From: JAEUJM01 sp044221555
GTDB taxonomy: Bacteria; Actinomycetota; Acidimicrobiia; Acidimicrobiales; DATDAH01
Assembly: GCA_044221555.1 (NCBI GenBank)
Contig: JBGAOY010000004.1
Coordinates: forward strand, 62,001 to 126,000
Direction: 5' to 3'
DNA: 64,000 bases
Made by a program: the position numbers and the translations under genes. The notes beneath the pieces were generated by a model, which was not told the origin of the DNA, did not search any database, and saw only the letters and a list, made by a program, of their open reading frames with translations. Of the stretch, positions 1 through 6,674 are shown piece after piece; positions within the stretch are counted from its first letter, which is position 1; the number at the start of each line of letters is the position of its first letter.

Positions 1-954
1 GGGAGTGGCCACCGACACGTCAGGTCCGCTTTCGTCCGGGCACGATCCCGCCGGCTCGAACGAGATCGTCACCGCCGCCGGCCGACCCGTCTGCGAGAAC
101 GCGGTGCCGGGAGGCCCGTGGCTGGAACCGCCGCCGCCGCCCCCTCCGCCCGCGTAGAAGGTCGGAAAGATAGGATCCGAAGAGTACTGCGACCCCCCGG
201 GGCCACCCCCCGAGCCGCCGTACCACCCGCCGCCGCCGCCACCCCCGGCCTGACCCGGATGGAAGAGCGGGCCCACTGGAGGCGCGCCCGCTCCCCCGAA
301 GCCGAACCCGCCCTGCGGGCCGTTGCCGAAGAGGCCGCCGCCGCTCGTCGCAGAGGCGCCGCCTCCTCCAAGACCACCGAAGGACGAGGAATCCCCGACG
401 GTAACCCTCGCCCCGGTATCGCCGGGCTGGGCGAAGACATCGACGGCGCCGACACCGGCATCGCCCCCGCGGGCCCCGCCACCGGTGCCCCCGCCGCCAC
501 CGGCGACGACGAGCCGGTCGGCCAGACCGTGCGGGCTGCGCCGCACATCTGACGCGCCACCGCCGCGGAACGCCGATGCTGAACCGGCGGCGCCGCCGCC
601 GACGTCGACGTTGACGGCCAACACCTCGCCCGGGGTCACCGCCAGCGCCGCGCGCGCCGACATGGCGTAGCCGCCCGTCGACCCCACGGCATGGGTGGCC
701 TCGACGGTGGTGTCCTCGATGAAGGACTGCGGATTCGTCCCCTCGCCGGCGGCACCGACGGCATCGACCGCCACCTCGCACACCCCCGCGGGGACGGTGA
801 ACTCACCCGACTCGGCGAACACCTGCTCGGCGGCGGCGGCGGTTGTGGCGGATGCCGGATCGGGCGCGCTCGCGTTGGGAGCAGCCGCCGCGACGGAACC
901 CGCCGCCACCAAGACGATCATCGAGACACCGAACACCCGCAGCACACCTGTCAT
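1..954 (-). CDS. Glycine-rich exported protein, 3' end cut by the window
   Basis: The reading frame is open from an ATG at 954 through position 1 (318 codons), so the C-terminus lies outside the window. GGAG (962-965 on the complement) lies 7 nt upstream of the ATG, which supports this start. Residues 1 to about 30 look like a signal peptide (MTGVLRVF, a hydrophobic stretch, then Ala-rich). The next ~70 residues resemble the beta-rich start of proteins that open with 'FTVPAGVCEVAVDAVGAAG'. The remainder is dominated by Gly runs (GGGGGG) with Ser and Ala, as in secreted or surface glycine-rich proteins. The function is unknown. Glycine codons in frame and G/C third positions explain the many false overlapping frames here. 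I see no catalytic motif. Confidence 0.75.
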   Translation of the reverse strand, partial: MTGVLRVFGVSMIVLVAAGSVAAAAPNASAPDPASATTAAAAEQVFAESGEFTVPAGVCEVAVDAVGAAGEGTNPQSFIEDTTVEATHAVGSTGGYAMSARAALAVTPGEVLAVNVDVGGGAAGSASAFRGGGASDVRRSPHGLADRLVVAGGGGGTGGGARGGDAGVGAVDVFAQPGDTGARVTVGDSSSFGGLGGGGASATSGGGLFGNGPQGGFGFGGAGAPPVGPLFHPGQAGGGGGGGWYGGSGGGPGGSQYSSDPIFPTFYAGGGGGGGGSSHGPPGTAFSQTGRPAAVTISFEPAGSCPDESGPDVSVATP

Positions 955-1123
955 CGCACAGCTCCATCATCGGGGACCCCGGGCAACTCCCCCCACAACC
1001 GGGGAACGCCCCGATTAGCTGCCTGCGTGCGCAGTCGACATGAGCTCAGTTGTCAGGGCCAAGCTAGCCGACCCCGCCTCTACGGACCGGGCCGGCCCGG
1101 CCACGTCGGTCGCCATGCGACCC

Positions 1124-1372
1124 TCAGGGCGGTGTGAATCCTGGGTGTAGGTTGGCGGGGTTCGACGTGTCGATGCCGAGCAGGCGGACGGACTCCTGGC
1201 GGCCGGCGATGTCGACGTCGATGGTGTCGCCGTCGGTGACCGACACCACGGTGGCGGTGCCGTCGGCCGGCGCCGCCCGGCTGGAGGGAGTGCAGCCGCC
1301 GAGGGCCAGGGTGGCGAGCAGCGCGGTGAGGAGTGCAGTGAGCAGGGTGTTGAGCAGGAGCGGGCGGGCCAC
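1124..1372 (-). pseudogene. Truncated staphylococcal-nuclease-like lipoprotein (82 aa)
   Basis: The start is GTG at 1372, with GGAGG (1378-1382 complement) 5 nt upstream; longer in-frame starts lack such a site. Residues 1-27 form a lipoprotein signal with lipobox LGGC (Cys27). After a short linker comes TVVSVTDGDTIDVDIAG and then VRLLGIDTSNP. This matches the first strands of the SNase/thermonuclease fold (DGDTI, RLxGIDTPE). The domain then stops after about 45 residues instead of ~130, so the catalytic Arg/Glu region is missing. I found no continuation in the other frames downstream. It is either a decayed nuclease or a short lipoprotein that kept only the SNase N-terminal strands. A TGTCACACCCCC promoter-like motif lies upstream at 1447-1458. 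Confidence 0.6.
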
Positions 1373-1436
1373 GGCGGCCTCCGATCGTCGGTGGATGGAG
1401 GCGGTGCGCCCACCGCGAGCCCGGCTGCGTGCCGCC

Positions 1437-1458
1437 AGTGTGCCCCGGGGGTGTGACA
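1437..1458 (-). promoter_or_regulatory. Putative promoter, TGTCACACCCCC-N4-CACACT
   Basis: On the minus strand the motif TGTCACACCCCC (1447-1458) is followed after 4 nt by CACACT (1437-1442), a possible -10. The same arrangement occurs ahead of the genes starting at 6585 and 37330. Here it would leave a leader of roughly 60 nt that carries the GGAGG of the truncated nuclease lipoprotein. Its promoter role is inferred from recurrence and fixed spacing only. Confidence 0.4.
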
Positions 1459-1625
1459 TCGCCGTCTGACACGACCGGACCGCTCCGGGACGTTCGGTGG
1501 CGCCGAGTCGGTCGACCACCCGCGCCGCGGTGCCCCGTGCGAGGCGGCCGATGGCCTACGGTGGCTCCGCCTCATCCTCCAGACGAGGGACCGTGGGGCC
1601 GATGGACAGTCAGGGGGTGAGCGAG

Positions 1626-1784
1626 ATGGACTCGTACGGTGATGTGGTCGGGGTGCTCGTGGTGGTGGCGATGATCCGGGTGGGGTGGGCGCTGGCCCGC
1701 TCGGCCTGGCGGGAGGCGGCGCGACCGCTGCCCGGCATGGTGCTCGACCTGCGGTCGGCGCCCTCCGACGACCGCAACCGCTGA
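1626..1784 (+). CDS. Small membrane protein (52 aa)
   Basis: From ATG at 1626 (preceded by GGGGGTGAGCG) the frame gives 52 residues: a short polar N-terminus, one hydrophobic helix at about residues 7-24 (VVGVLVVVAMIRVGWALA), then a basic, Pro-containing tail. An in-frame ATG at 1602 is an alternative start that adds eight residues. No family is recognised. Third positions are strongly G/C, as in the neighbours. The 3' end, including the stop codon, is duplicated immediately downstream (1763-1784 versus 1787-1808, 21 of 22 identical), leaving a second in-frame stop. The gene lies on the plus strand ahead of the mannosyltransferase and may be co-transcribed with it. Confidence 0.45.
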   Translation: MDSYGDVVGVLVVVAMIRVGWALARSAWREAARPLPGMVLDLRSAPSDDRNR

Positions 1785-1808
1785 ATCTCCGACGACCGCA
1801 GCCGCTGA
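1763..1808 (+). repeat. 22-bp direct repeat spanning a stop codon
   Basis: The last 22 bases of the small membrane-protein gene (1763-1784, ending in TGA) are repeated at 1787-1808 with one substitution. The period is 24 bp, so the second TGA is in frame with the first. Comparable stop-spanning repeats occur at 5097-5130, 6395-6436, 9329-9362 and 35793-35850. Confidence 0.85.
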
Positions 1809-1912
1809 CCCGCCGACTGGGGCCGCCGAGCCCTCATCGGCGACCCGGGCCTGCCGACGGGTGAGGCAGCCGCGTGTGCGCGGGAACGGATGCCTGAGGG
1901 AGTGAGCGGAGC

Positions 1913-3226
1913 GTGACAGCGTTGGACACCACGGCTCCGGCCTCGTCGGGACCGGGCACTGCGGGATCCGACACCTCGGCGTCACGAGCCACCGGTGCGG
2001 ACACGACGGGCCACGCCGCCGCGGACGGGGCCGGATCGCCGCCGGCGGCCGGCGACGATCGTCGGGCCTGGCGGCGGGCGCTCGTGACCGGCGGGGTGGC
2101 CTACCTGTTGTCGCGGATCATGGTGATGGCGGGCGCCTCGATCCTCGCCGCGCAGAAGGCGGGCGACGCGTCGGTGCAGGGAGCGGCCCCGCCCGCGAGC
2201 GCCCGGAGCACGATCGTCGGCGTGCTCGTGTCGTGGGACTCCGAGTGGTACATGCGCATCGTCCGCCACGGGTACCCCTCCGTCCTGCCCCGCGACCTGA
2301 GCACCGCGTTCGAGGAGGCCCGGGCCGGGTTCTTCCCGCTGTACCCGATGCTCGTGACCGCCACCGATCGGGTGCTGCCGGGCAGCGAGGTGTTCGCGGC
2401 GCTGCTCGTCAACCTCGTCCTGGGTGCCCTGGTGGTGTACCTGGTGGGGGTGCTGGCGCGTGACCTGTACGGGACGCTCGCCGCCGAGCGGTCGATGATC
2501 CTGATGGCGCTGTTCCCGGGCAGCTTCGTGTTGAGCTTCGCCTACAGCGAGGCGCTGCTCATCGCACTGGCGGCCGCCTGCCTGATCGCGCTGCAGCGCC
2601 GGCAGTGGCTGCTGGCCGGGGTCGTGGCCGCGCTGGCGACGGCCACCCGTCCCAACGGTCTCGCCGTCGCCGCGGCGTGTGGGGTGGCCGCCCTCGTCGC
2701 GATCTGGGAGCGCCGCGAGTGGCGGTCGCTCGTCGCGCCCGCTCTGGCTCCCCTCGGGGTGGTCGCCTTCCACGCGTACCTCCGGGTCCAGACCGGCGAG
2801 GACTGGGTGTGGTTCCGCATGCAGAGCGAGGTCTGGAAGGAGCGGATGAGCTTCGGCGTGGCCACGATGTCGGAGGTGGGTCGCTTCCTCACCCACCCCG
2901 GCACGTCGACGCAGGAGGCGATCGCCACGGCCACGGTGTTCGGCACCGCGGCACTGCTGTGGGTGGCGTGGAAGAAGCGCCTGCCGTGGCCGATGGCGGC
3001 GTACGTGGCGGTGGTGGTGGTGCTGATGCTGCTGCCCCACACGGTGACCGCCCGGCCCCGCTTCCTCTACACGGCGTTCCCACTGCTCGTCGCGATGGGG
3101 GCCTGGTGGCCCGACGACCGCGACCGCGCCTGGGCCCGCCAGGGCTGGTCGTTCCTGCTGGCCGTCTCGGGCGCGGGGCTGGTCACCCTGACCGCGCTCT
3201 ACGGCGTCCGCAACGCCATCCCCTGA
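1913..3226 (+). CDS. PIG-V-like mannosyltransferase, integral membrane
   Basis: The 437-residue protein has a hydrophilic Thr/Ala-rich N-terminus (~1-60) and then about eight to ten hydrophobic segments. Two signatures point to the PIG-V/GT-C family. WDSEWYMRIVRHGYP (about residues 108-122) is the extracytoplasmic loop with the acidic residue. FSYSEALL-like 'FAYSEALLIAL' is followed by ATATRPNGLAVA (about 210-255). GT-C enzymes use polyprenyl-phosphate sugars as donors at the outer face of the membrane. The acceptor here is unknown; a lipid or cell-wall glycan is possible. The start is GTG at 1913 after a GGGAGTGAGCGGAGC stretch. Its 3' end faces the SulP gene with only 18 bp between the stops, so the two are convergent. 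Confidence 0.8.
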   Translation: MTALDTTAPASSGPGTAGSDTSASRATGADTTGHAAADGAGSPPAAGDDRRAWRRALVTGGVAYLLSRIMVMAGASILAAQKAGDASVQGAAPPASARSTIVGVLVSWDSEWYMRIVRHGYPSVLPRDLSTAFEEARAGFFPLYPMLVTATDRVLPGSEVFAALLVNLVLGALVVYLVGVLARDLYGTLAAERSMILMALFPGSFVLSFAYSEALLIALAAACLIALQRRQWLLAGVVAALATATRPNGLAVAAACGVAALVAIWERREWRSLVAPALAPLGVVAFHAYLRVQTGEDWVWFRMQSEVWKERMSFGVATMSEVGRFLTHPGTSTQEAIATATVFGTAALLWVAWKKRLPWPMAAYVAVVVVLMLLPHTVTARPRFLYTAFPLLVAMGAWWPDDRDRAWARQGWSFLLAVSGAGLVTLTALYGVRNAIP

Positions 3227-3244
3227 CCCCCGGCATGAGGCGGG

Positions 3245-5008
3245 TCAGACGGGGTCGGGCCGCGGTGTGCTCCGGTGCTCGTGCGCTGCGGCCTCGTCGG
3301 CCTCTTCGGTGGGTGGCGCCACGGCGTCATCGCCGATCTCCGCGGCGAAGCCCCGCAGGGCGGCGTTGAGGGTGGGGTAGAAGTGGTTGGGGTCGATGGT
3401 GCGGGTCAGCTCGTAGCGCTCGATCTTCTCGCGCACGCCGTCGTCCATCTCGGCGAAGGCCAGCGAGATGCCTCGCTCGTTGAGCGATTCGTCGAGGTCC
3501 TCGAGCATGTCGGCAGCGGTGGTGTCGACATCGCTGATGGGCTCCGCGGCGATCACGATCCACTTGGGCGGCGGGTCGGCACTGGCGAGGCGCTGCACCT
3601 GGTCGCGGAAGGTCCGGGCGTTGGCGAAGAACAGCGGGCCGGAGAAGCGGTAGACCACGACGCCCGGTGGGGTGGCCGCTTCGGGGTGGGTGCGCTTGTC
3701 GTAGTACCCGTGCAGGCCCTCGATGCGGCCGAGCTCGGTGTCGGCGGGCCACCAGGCCCGGCGGAACACGTTGAGGATCGAGAGGATCACCGCGATGCCG
3801 ATCCCGGGCAGCACCCCGAACAGTGCCACACCCAGGAACGCGGCCATCGACAGGTAGAACTCGGTGTGACGCTGCTTGTACAGGCGGACCGTGGCCGGGA
3901 TGTCGGCCAGCGACATCGAGGCCGCGATGACCACCGCGGCCAGGGTGGGCTGGGGCAGGTTGCGCAGCAGGCCGGGTGCGAACAGCAGCAGGGCGGTGAT
4001 GGCGGCGGCACCGACCAGGCCGGTCACCTGGCTCTTCGAGCCGGTCTGCTCGGCCACGGCCGTGCGCGACCCGCTGGTGCTCACGGGGAACCCCTGGAAG
4101 AACCCCGCGGCCACGTTGGCCGCGCCGATGCCCACCATCTCCTGGTTGGCGTCGATCGTGTCACCGCTGCGGGCCGCGAACGCCGAGGCGGTGGAGATGG
4201 TGTCGGTGAGCGACACCAGCGTGATGCCCAGCGCGCCCGCGGCCAGCAGGCTGAGGTCGGACAAGGGCACGCCGGGCCAGGTCAGCGGGGGGAAGCCCTC
4301 GGGCAGGGTCCCCACCAGCGACACGCCGCGTGCGGCGGCGTCGACGGCCGTCGCGACCACTATGGACAGCACCACGGCCACGAGCACACCCGGCACCTTC
4401 GGCATCCAACGCTGGAACACCACGATCAGCACGAGGGAGAACACGCCGATGGCCAGCGCGGCCGACACCGTGTCGCCGTTGGCCACGCCCTTGACGAAGC
4501 CGGTGACGTCGCCGATGAAGTCGTCACTGTCGACGCTGAAGCCGAACAGCTTCGGGAGTTGGCCCACGAGGATGGTGAGGGCCAGCCCGTTCATGTAGCC
4601 GATCTGGGTGGGCTTCGACAGCAGGTCGGCGATGAAGCCCAACTTGGCCAACCCCAGGATGATGGCGAACGCCCCGACCAGCAGCGCCAGCATCGACGCC
4701 AGGGCGACGGCCTTGGCCGGGTCACCGTCGGCGCCGACCAGGGGGAGGATGGTGGCCGCGATCATCGGGCCCAGGGACGAGTCGGGGCCGAGCACCAGGA
4801 TGCGCGACGGGCCGAAGGCGGCGTAGCCGAGCAGGCACAGGATGGTGGTGTAGAGCCCGGTGATGGCCGGGAGGCCGGCCAACTCGGCGTAGGCCATGCC
4901 CTGGGGCACGAGCAGCGCGGTCAGCACGAGCCCTGCCACCACGTCCTTCGGCAGCCAGGCCCGTTCGTAGTTCGAGATCAGGGCCAGGCCCGGGACCCAC
5001 TTCCGCAC
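3245..5008 (-). CDS. SulP-family inorganic anion transporter with STAS domain
   Basis: The 587-residue protein matches SulP (SLC26) carriers. Its N-terminal motif is LVPQGMAYAELAGLPAITGLY (residues about 34-54), split here only for description, and it has 10-12 hydrophobic helices to about residue 415. A cytoplasmic STAS domain (about 445-560) ends the fold, with VVYRFSGPLFFANA and the DTTAADMLEDL strand-helix. Members import sulfate, bicarbonate or other anions by proton or sodium coupling; the substrate cannot be read from sequence. The start is GTG at 5008; no ATG lies close upstream in frame. It follows the thiolase gene on the same strand after 106 bp. The C-terminus is acidic and Ala-rich with no known function. 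Confidence 0.9.
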   Translation of the reverse strand: MRKWVPGLALISNYERAWLPKDVVAGLVLTALLVPQGMAYAELAGLPAITGLYTTILCLLGYAAFGPSRILVLGPDSSLGPMIAATILPLVGADGDPAKAVALASMLALLVGAFAIILGLAKLGFIADLLSKPTQIGYMNGLALTILVGQLPKLFGFSVDSDDFIGDVTGFVKGVANGDTVSAALAIGVFSLVLIVVFQRWMPKVPGVLVAVVLSIVVATAVDAAARGVSLVGTLPEGFPPLTWPGVPLSDLSLLAAGALGITLVSLTDTISTASAFAARSGDTIDANQEMVGIGAANVAAGFFQGFPVSTSGSRTAVAEQTGSKSQVTGLVGAAAITALLLFAPGLLRNLPQPTLAAVVIAASMSLADIPATVRLYKQRHTEFYLSMAAFLGVALFGVLPGIGIAVILSILNVFRRAWWPADTELGRIEGLHGYYDKRTHPEAATPPGVVVYRFSGPLFFANARTFRDQVQRLASADPPPKWIVIAAEPISDVDTTAADMLEDLDESLNERGISLAFAEMDDGVREKIERYELTRTIDPNHFYPTLNAALRGFAAEIGDDAVAPPTEEADEAAAHEHRSTPRPDPV

Positions 5009-5096
5009 GCCGGTCAGTATGTCCGAGATGGGACCGGTGGGTTACCCCCTGGTGAACGCCACCCCGAGAACGGATGCGCGAGGTGCGCCAAACGCG

Positions 5097-5130
5097 TCAG
5101 ATGCGTTCGATGCCTCAGATGCGTTCGATG
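5097..5130 (+). repeat. 16-bp direct repeat over the thiolase stop codon
   Basis: TCAGATGCGTTCGATG occurs at 5097-5112 and 5115-5130, period 18 bp. On the minus strand each copy ends in TGA, so the thiolase gene has a second in-frame stop six codons after the first. Confidence 0.9.
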
Positions 5131-6299
5131 ATCGTGCCCGTGCCGAGGCCGCCGCCGCAGCACATGGTGACGAGGGCGGTGGTGGCGTCGGTGCGCTCGA
5201 GCTCGTGGAGGGCCTTGGTGACGAGGATGGCGCCGGTGCCCCCCAGTGGGTGACCGAGGGCGATGGCGCCACCGTTGGGGTTGACCGTGGTGGGATCGGG
5301 CTGCAGCTCGCGCTCCCAGGCGAGCACGACCGAGGCGAAGGCCTCGTTGATCTCGGTGACGTCGATGTCGCCGATGGCCATGCCGGTGCGCTCGAGCAGG
5401 CGGTGGGTGGCGTCGATCGGCCCGGTGAGCATCAGCACCGGGTCGGTGCCGACCAGGCAGGTGTCGACCACGCGGGCGCGAGGGGTCAGGCCCAGCGCCT
5501 CGGCCTTGGCCCGTGTCATCACGAGCACCGCGGCGGCGCCGTCGGAGATCTGCGACGAGGTGCCGGCGGTGTGCACGCCGTCCTCCCGGGCGACGGCCTT
5601 CAGCCCGGCCAGGCTCTCGAGGGTGGTGTCGCGCAGGCCCTCGTCACGCTCGACCCGGTGCGTCGTGCCCGTGGGCTTGCCGTCCTCCCCCAGGTCGGGG
5701 GCGTCGATGGGCACGATCTGGTTGCCGAACCGGTCCTCCGCCCATGCCCGTGCCGCCCATGCCTGGGACTGCACGCCGAAGGCATCGGTGTCGTCACGGG
5801 TGATGCCCCACTTGTCGGCGATGCGCTCGGCGCCCTCGAACTGCGACGTGAACTCGTACTGGGGGAAGTACGACTTGGGGATGGCCTTGCCCACGCCCTG
5901 ACCCATGCTCGCGCCCATGGGCACGCGGCTCATCACCTCGACCCCGCAGGCGACGGCGACGTCGACCACGCCCGATCCCACCAGGCTCGTGGCCAGGTTG
6001 GTGGCCTGCTGCGACGAGCCGCACTGGCTGTCGACCGTCGTGGCCGCCACCGTCAGCGGGAGGCCCGCGGTGAGCCACGCGGTGCGGGCCACGTTGAAGC
6101 CCTGCTGGCCGACCTGGCTGACGCAGCCGCCGATCACCTGGCCCACCTCGGCGGGATCGATGCCCGAGCGGTCGATCAACTCGCGCTGCACCGCCGCCAG
6201 CAGGTCGGCCGAGTGGATGGTCGACAGGCCGCCGCCACGGCGCCCGATGGGCGAGCGGACGGCTTCGACGATAACGACATCGTTGGGTGTGCCAGGCAT
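5115..6299 (-). CDS. Acetyl-CoA acetyltransferase / 3-ketoacyl-CoA thiolase (FadA type)
   Basis: This 394-residue protein has the usual length of thiolases and carries all catalytic parts. The acylated Cys is in DSQCGSSQQA (Cys93). The general-base His is in NPNGGAIALGHPLGGTGA. The second Cys is in the C-terminal CCGGGLGTG (Cys380, with a second Cys replacing the usual Ile/Val). Thiolases cleave 3-ketoacyl-CoA with CoA or condense acetyl-CoA. The sequence style (IGGCVSQVGQQGFNVAR, GVEVMSRVPMG) resembles actinobacterial thiolases of steroid and fatty-acid beta-oxidation. That fits the SDR, FadD, FadE and MaoC genes elsewhere in the window. The start is ATG at 6299. The gene is followed by the SulP carrier and preceded by a 55-residue hypothetical gene on the same strand. 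Its stop codon sits inside a duplicated 18-bp unit. Confidence 0.93.
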   Translation of the reverse strand: MPGTPNDVVIVEAVRSPIGRRGGGLSTIHSADLLAAVQRELIDRSGIDPAEVGQVIGGCVSQVGQQGFNVARTAWLTAGLPLTVAATTVDSQCGSSQQATNLATSLVGSGVVDVAVACGVEVMSRVPMGASMGQGVGKAIPKSYFPQYEFTSQFEGAERIADKWGITRDDTDAFGVQSQAWAARAWAEDRFGNQIVPIDAPDLGEDGKPTGTTHRVERDEGLRDTTLESLAGLKAVAREDGVHTAGTSSQISDGAAAVLVMTRAKAEALGLTPRARVVDTCLVGTDPVLMLTGPIDATHRLLERTGMAIGDIDVTEINEAFASVVLAWERELQPDPTTVNPNGGAIALGHPLGGTGAILVTKALHELERTDATTALVTMCCGGGLGTGTIIERI

Positions 6300-6394
6300 G
6301 GGTCGAGCCTAGGTCCAGGGCACCCGTCGTGGCGACGGCGGGCCGACGGTGGGCATGGTGGCGCCGGCGGTGGCCGGCCGGGACGGCGAATGGG

Positions 6395-6436
6395 TCAGGC
6401 GGCGGCGCGTTCGTGGATCAGGCGGCGGAGCGTTCG
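6395..6436 (+). repeat. 19-bp direct repeat over a stop codon
   Basis: TCAGGCGGCGGCGCGTTCG (6395-6413) recurs at 6418-6436 with one change. The second copy contains the stop (TCA, 6418-6420) of the 55-residue minus-strand gene. The period is 23 bp, so the second TGA is not in frame. Confidence 0.85.
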
Positions 6437-6585
6437 GCGTCGGACGGTGTCTCACGTTTGGCGTCGTCGGCCCGACGGAGAGCCTCACGGGCTCGCGCGA
6501 TGCCCTGACGCCCCACCGCTCGGGTGTGCTCGTCGAGACGCCACACCGCAGGGGTGTCCTCGAGGAGTGCCAGTTGGCGTTTCAT
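6418..6585 (-). CDS. Hypothetical protein, 55 aa, probably leaderless
   Basis: ATG at 6585 opens a 55-residue frame starting MKRQLALL and containing WRLDEHTRAVGRQGIARAREALRR split over two helices; it is basic and helical with no membrane segment. A longer form from 6633 adds 16 residues, but that region holds the promoter-like motif. TGTCACACCCCC (6602-6613) is followed after 4 nt by CACAAT (6592-6597), then 6 nt to the ATG. This predicts a transcript starting at or next to the start codon. The pattern of Arg and Ala third positions supports coding. The function is unknown. It is upstream of, and co-directional with, the thiolase gene (118 bp gap). Confidence 0.6.
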   Translation of the reverse strand: MKRQLALLEDTPAVWRLDEHTRAVGRQGIARAREALRRADDAKRETPSDAERSAA

Positions 6586-6591
6586 GAATCC

Positions 6592-6613
6592 ATTGTGCCC
6601 AGGGGGTGTGACA
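6592..6613 (-). promoter_or_regulatory. Putative promoter, TGTCACACCCCC-N4-CACAAT-N6-ATG
   Basis: On the minus strand TGTCACACCCCC (6602-6613) and the hexamer CACAAT (6592-6597) are separated by 4 nt, and the hexamer is 6 nt from the ATG at 6585. The spacing is identical to the copy ahead of the RecB-like nuclease gene (37337-37358). The promoter function is inferred. Confidence 0.5.
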
Positions 6614-6655
6614 GGAATGCCGGTGAGGGACAACAGTCACAGCCCGGAAAACCGC

Positions 6656-6670
6656 GTCAGGTAGCCTGAC
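6656..6670 (+). promoter_or_regulatory. Inverted repeat GTCAGG-TAG-CCTGAC next to a start codon
   Basis: A perfect 6-bp dyad with a 3-nt spacer ends 4 nt before the ATG at 6675 of the large propeller protein gene. It could be an operator or a small leader hairpin. It leaves no room for a normal Shine-Dalgarno sequence, so translation may be leaderless or weak. Confidence 0.35.
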
Positions 6671-6674
6671 TGTC

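Noticed and set aside
20..781. Arg-rich minus-strand frame of 253 codons at the left edge
   Set aside because: It is the shifted frame of the glycine-rich protein gene; the frame reading from 954 has a signal peptide, ribosome site and sensible composition.
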